This document shows positions 32,132 to 34,322 of a DNA stretch of 34,322 bases, in pieces (the first letter of the stretch is position 1; each line of letters opens with the position of its first letter). The stretch comes from Gracilaria vermiculophylla. Taxonomy: Eukaryota; Rhodophyta; Florideophyceae; Gracilariales; Gracilariaceae. A program made the position numbers and the translations under genes. The stretch spans positions 2,843,346 through 2,877,667 of the forward strand of contig JAHNZQ020003150.1 of NCBI GenBank assembly GCA_019155205.2. The letters are read 5' to 3'. The notes beneath the pieces are model-generated. The model was not told the DNA's origin. It made no database searches and saw only the letters and a program-made list of their open reading frames with translations.

Positions 32132-32206
32132 GTGCTAAAAAAAGACTGGAACTGACTGACCAACGTTCGACTTAACTGAGCTCAAAAAACAACGACATCT
32201 CCGAAG

Positions 32207-33175
32207 ATGGTGTCGTCATGCGCGAGTACTTCAGTTTTGAAGATGAACTCCGTAAAATCAAGTACGCCTAGCAAACATGGTACTCCCAGCAAACATGGTA
32301 ATCAAGCACAGCTTACTCGAGAAGCCTTACATCCTTATACTTTCGAAAGCAAAACAAACACTGCTGCTGAATTGACACCCAATATTCCTCAATCTAAACA
32401 TGAGACAATCACATCACATGCAGCAGACAAACAGGTTACTGAGTCTACAGCAACAAAGGTACGCAGGTTTGTATTCAATAATTCGCACAAATTGCTTTTA
32501 GTGAAATGCGTACAAGCTACAGATGCACATAGAGTCAAACACGGCGACCACGACAAAGAATACGAAGAAGTTCGTTCCATGTTTCTAGAAAATCTTCCTG
32601 ATCGCCTATGGGAACATCAAAGCCAGCCTTCGGTCAAAATATTGAGAGATAAAATGAGGACTTTACTAGCGCAAAGACGAAAACAAAATCGACAAAACAT
32701 CGCTGCATCACGTATAACAGAAGAAGTAACAGAGCTACAACGTCTTCTTGATGAGTTGATCGTTGAAAAAGAAGACTGGGAACTTTTGCAGATTCAAGAA
32801 CGTGAAAGCGCTAATGAAAGAGAGCACAAACTGGTTGAAGCAGGTAAAGTCGTTCAGCAAATGGCTTTGGAAAGAAAACGTCAAAGGAAAGAAAAAGAAG
32901 ACGGTGCAGAAAGCACTGAACAGCGTCCTTTGTCACGACAACGAACCAAAAGCTCTACTGCGTACGACGATTATTTGAGTTGGAATGGGGAGGTACTCCA
33001 GCAATTAGATCAGAAACAGCGTTTAGAAGAACGTCGTATTTCGTTGCAAGAAAAGGAGTTTGAACTGCGTCGAGCTCAGTGGGAAGAAGAAAAGCAAGAC
33101 AGAGAACTATCAAGAGATCAAAGCCGTAAACAGCTAGAGCTTCTGAGTGCTTTGGTCAGTCAGTTTAAGAAGTAG
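32207..33175 (+). CDS. Myb/SANT-like coiled-coil protein, probable transposon accessory ORF, 322 aa
   Basis: An intact frame from ATG 32207 (A at -3, G at +4) to TAG 33173-33175. Residues 1-85 are low-complexity and polar, with a short duplication TPSKHG. Residues about 92-185 look like the Myb/SANT-like (trihelix) domain found in PIF/Harbinger-type accessory proteins and in large algal and oomycete families: LLLVKCVQATDAH, an acidic stretch, RTLLAQRRKQNRQNIAASRI then EEVTELQRLLDELI. A long charged helical part follows, with a basic run KRQRKEK (about 224-230) and a C-terminal coiled coil (267-322; RLEERRISLQEKEFELRRA). The likely role is a nuclear DNA-binding partner of a transposase, or a host protein derived from one. 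No DDE transposase is seen beside it within the window. The family assignment rests on motif pattern, not on a search. Confidence 0.7.
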   Translation: MVSSCASTSVLKMNSVKSSTPSKHGTPSKHGNQAQLTREALHPYTFESKTNTAAELTPNIPQSKHETITSHAADKQVTESTATKVRRFVFNNSHKLLLVKCVQATDAHRVKHGDHDKEYEEVRSMFLENLPDRLWEHQSQPSVKILRDKMRTLLAQRRKQNRQNIAASRITEEVTELQRLLDELIVEKEDWELLQIQERESANEREHKLVEAGKVVQQMALERKRQRKEKEDGAESTEQRPLSRQRTKSSTAYDDYLSWNGEVLQQLDQKQRLEERRISLQEKEFELRRAQWEEEKQDRELSRDQSRKQLELLSALVSQFKK

Positions 33176-34322
33176 GGCGTTTCTTGTCAGCCGCGGAAGG
33201 GAAATGGCCACCAGATATCACACGAGCATACTGGCTATTATGAACGAAAAAGGCGAGCTGCTCGCCGAGCTGCACATGAAATTCCGAAACAATTTCCGGA
33301 AACAGATACAAATGATGAAGACGACAAGGCTCATTGGTTATGCGATTCGCAGTGAACAAGAAGCACACAAGGTCATTTACTCAGTTGCTAAAATTGCGAT
33401 CGGGAACGATAAACTATTGTCTTTGTTCATGGGAAACAATATACACACGTTGGAAGTCCGCAGCTCAGATTTACGGCTTACCAGTGTGGGCAGTAAACCA
33501 TTTGCATTTACTCACCTGGTAAATGCCACATGAAAGAGGTACCACAACAATACTTGTTCACAAACTTCGTTTCAGATTTTTTTTCTTCAAGAACTACTAT
33601 GAGCTCTTCGCTTAAAAACATGTATTCTGTTGCCATCTTGTACCTGCTTTTTCTACCAGTTTGTTAACAGAATGTGGCAACAGGAGATACCGTGGATGTT
33701 GAAGGCCAGGGTAATATTGGCTCCCATGTCGACCCCCATACATTATTATAGTAAGCTATCCAATCAGGTAGACAGTTTGTGAATGGTTTGATCTGGGTTG
33801 CAAGACAGACTTTGTAGCGGGGTTTGACACCAGGAGCGTCTGGATCTCTGTCATTTCCCAGCGCCTAACACTTCTGATCCGAATTAATATACATCAAAGC
33901 ATGCGACCTTTTTTGCAAATGCTCAACATGAAGATGAGTCTGATTTGGTAACGGGAGACGATCACCTTGGTGGAGCGTAACGATGATGGCATCGTGAATT
34001 TTAACGGTGTTATTGAACTGTTAAACAACGTCTTCATCTCGGGGTATGACGAGGGATATTGTTCCTCCTTTTGATATCGGACGCGAAATAGTACACGAGT
34101 ATACGTCTCCTGGATAAGTTTCACTAGCTTCTTTGCACTCTCCGACTGCACTTCAACGAACTGCAAAAACAACCAACGCTTTCCATCACGATGAAGAAAA
34201 AGAAAATGAAGACCAGAGCAGTGTCAGAAATAAGAGAGTAGCTCTCTGTGCCAGATTACACCATATTAGGTAAAGCTCAGATATTCATCCAGTGAAGGAG
34301 GACTCACCTTAAAACTCTGTAC
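33176..34322. other. Sequence after the Myb/SANT-like ORF, no clear gene
   Basis: Overlapping short frames in several phases (33147-33533 plus, 33894-34172 minus and a plus-strand stretch TGDTVDVEGQGNIGSHV near 33690) suggest decayed coding DNA, perhaps the rest of the element or a retrotransposon. None is long enough to name. GTAGGGCG at 33172-33179 mirrors CGCCCTAC at 32004-32011 and might mark an element end. Confidence 0.35.

Noticed and set aside
33660..33750. TGDTVDVEGQGNIGSHV as a Copia polyprotein remnant
   Set aside because: The likeness to the post-protease region is short, stops lie on both sides, and no other Copia motif is visible.
1..34322. CRISPR array, bacterial operon or prophage
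   Set aside because: No regularly spaced direct repeats with unique spacers, no clustered bacterial-type genes or ribosome-binding sites. All mobile elements are eukaryotic DNA transposon types.

Overview
This looks like nuclear DNA from a eukaryote. The window has a tRNA-Phe(GAA) of eukaryotic type, TATA-box and AATAAA signals around a gene, ATGs in good Kozak-like context, and several eukaryotic DNA transposon superfamilies (Tc1/mariner, piggyBac-like, pogo/Tigger-like, and a Myb/SANT-like accessory ORF typical of PIF/Harbinger-type elements). Compact, apparently intronless, GC-richer genes sit in long AT-rich, transposon-filled spacers. The near-identical WD40 repeats and piggyBac-like proteins of this style would suit a red alga such as a florideophyte, but the species is an inference and not shown by the sequence.

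Layout, left part (1-15210). The 3' end of a WD40-repeat gene comes first. It is followed by mostly empty AT-rich DNA with three copies of a roughly 200-bp dispersed repeat (1660, 10436, 13416). A decayed protein-kinase pseudogene lies on the minus strand (4430-4966), then a tRNA-Phe gene (5884-5956). Next is the best intact gene of the window, a secreted protein of unknown function with its own TATA box and poly(A) signal (6707-7674). A small ATG-less ORF (9543-9794), a possible MULE/IS256-like scrap (12101-12301) and two decayed Tc1 remnants follow.

Right part (15211-34322). This is almost entirely layered DNA transposons. A non-autonomous TA-target element (15211-18065) holds a smaller TIR element (15272-16829), which in turn holds a 1.2-kb Tc1/mariner with a broken transposase (15449-16651). 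Next comes a tandem duplication of a roughly 2.4-kb composite unit (18831-21239 and 21240-27762), made of a GC-rich segment, a minus-strand Tc1 pseudo-transposase, a 0.5-kb segment H and a plus-strand Tc1 start. The second unit alone has received a 2.8-kb piggyBac-like element (22523-25344) and a 1.27-kb non-autonomous element (25951-27223). The first unit therefore preserves both empty sites. Three further stretches of the plus-strand Tc1 family, a truncated pogo-like element and an intact 322-aa Myb/SANT-like coiled-coil protein complete the window. The latter is preceded by a dense array of TACGAA-type motifs.

Working genes. The only loci that look functional are the WD40 gene (5' end outside the window), tRNA-Phe, the secreted-protein gene and the Myb/SANT-like ORF. 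They do not form an operon or an obvious pathway. Every transposase seen here is broken by stops, frameshifts or a lost catalytic residue.
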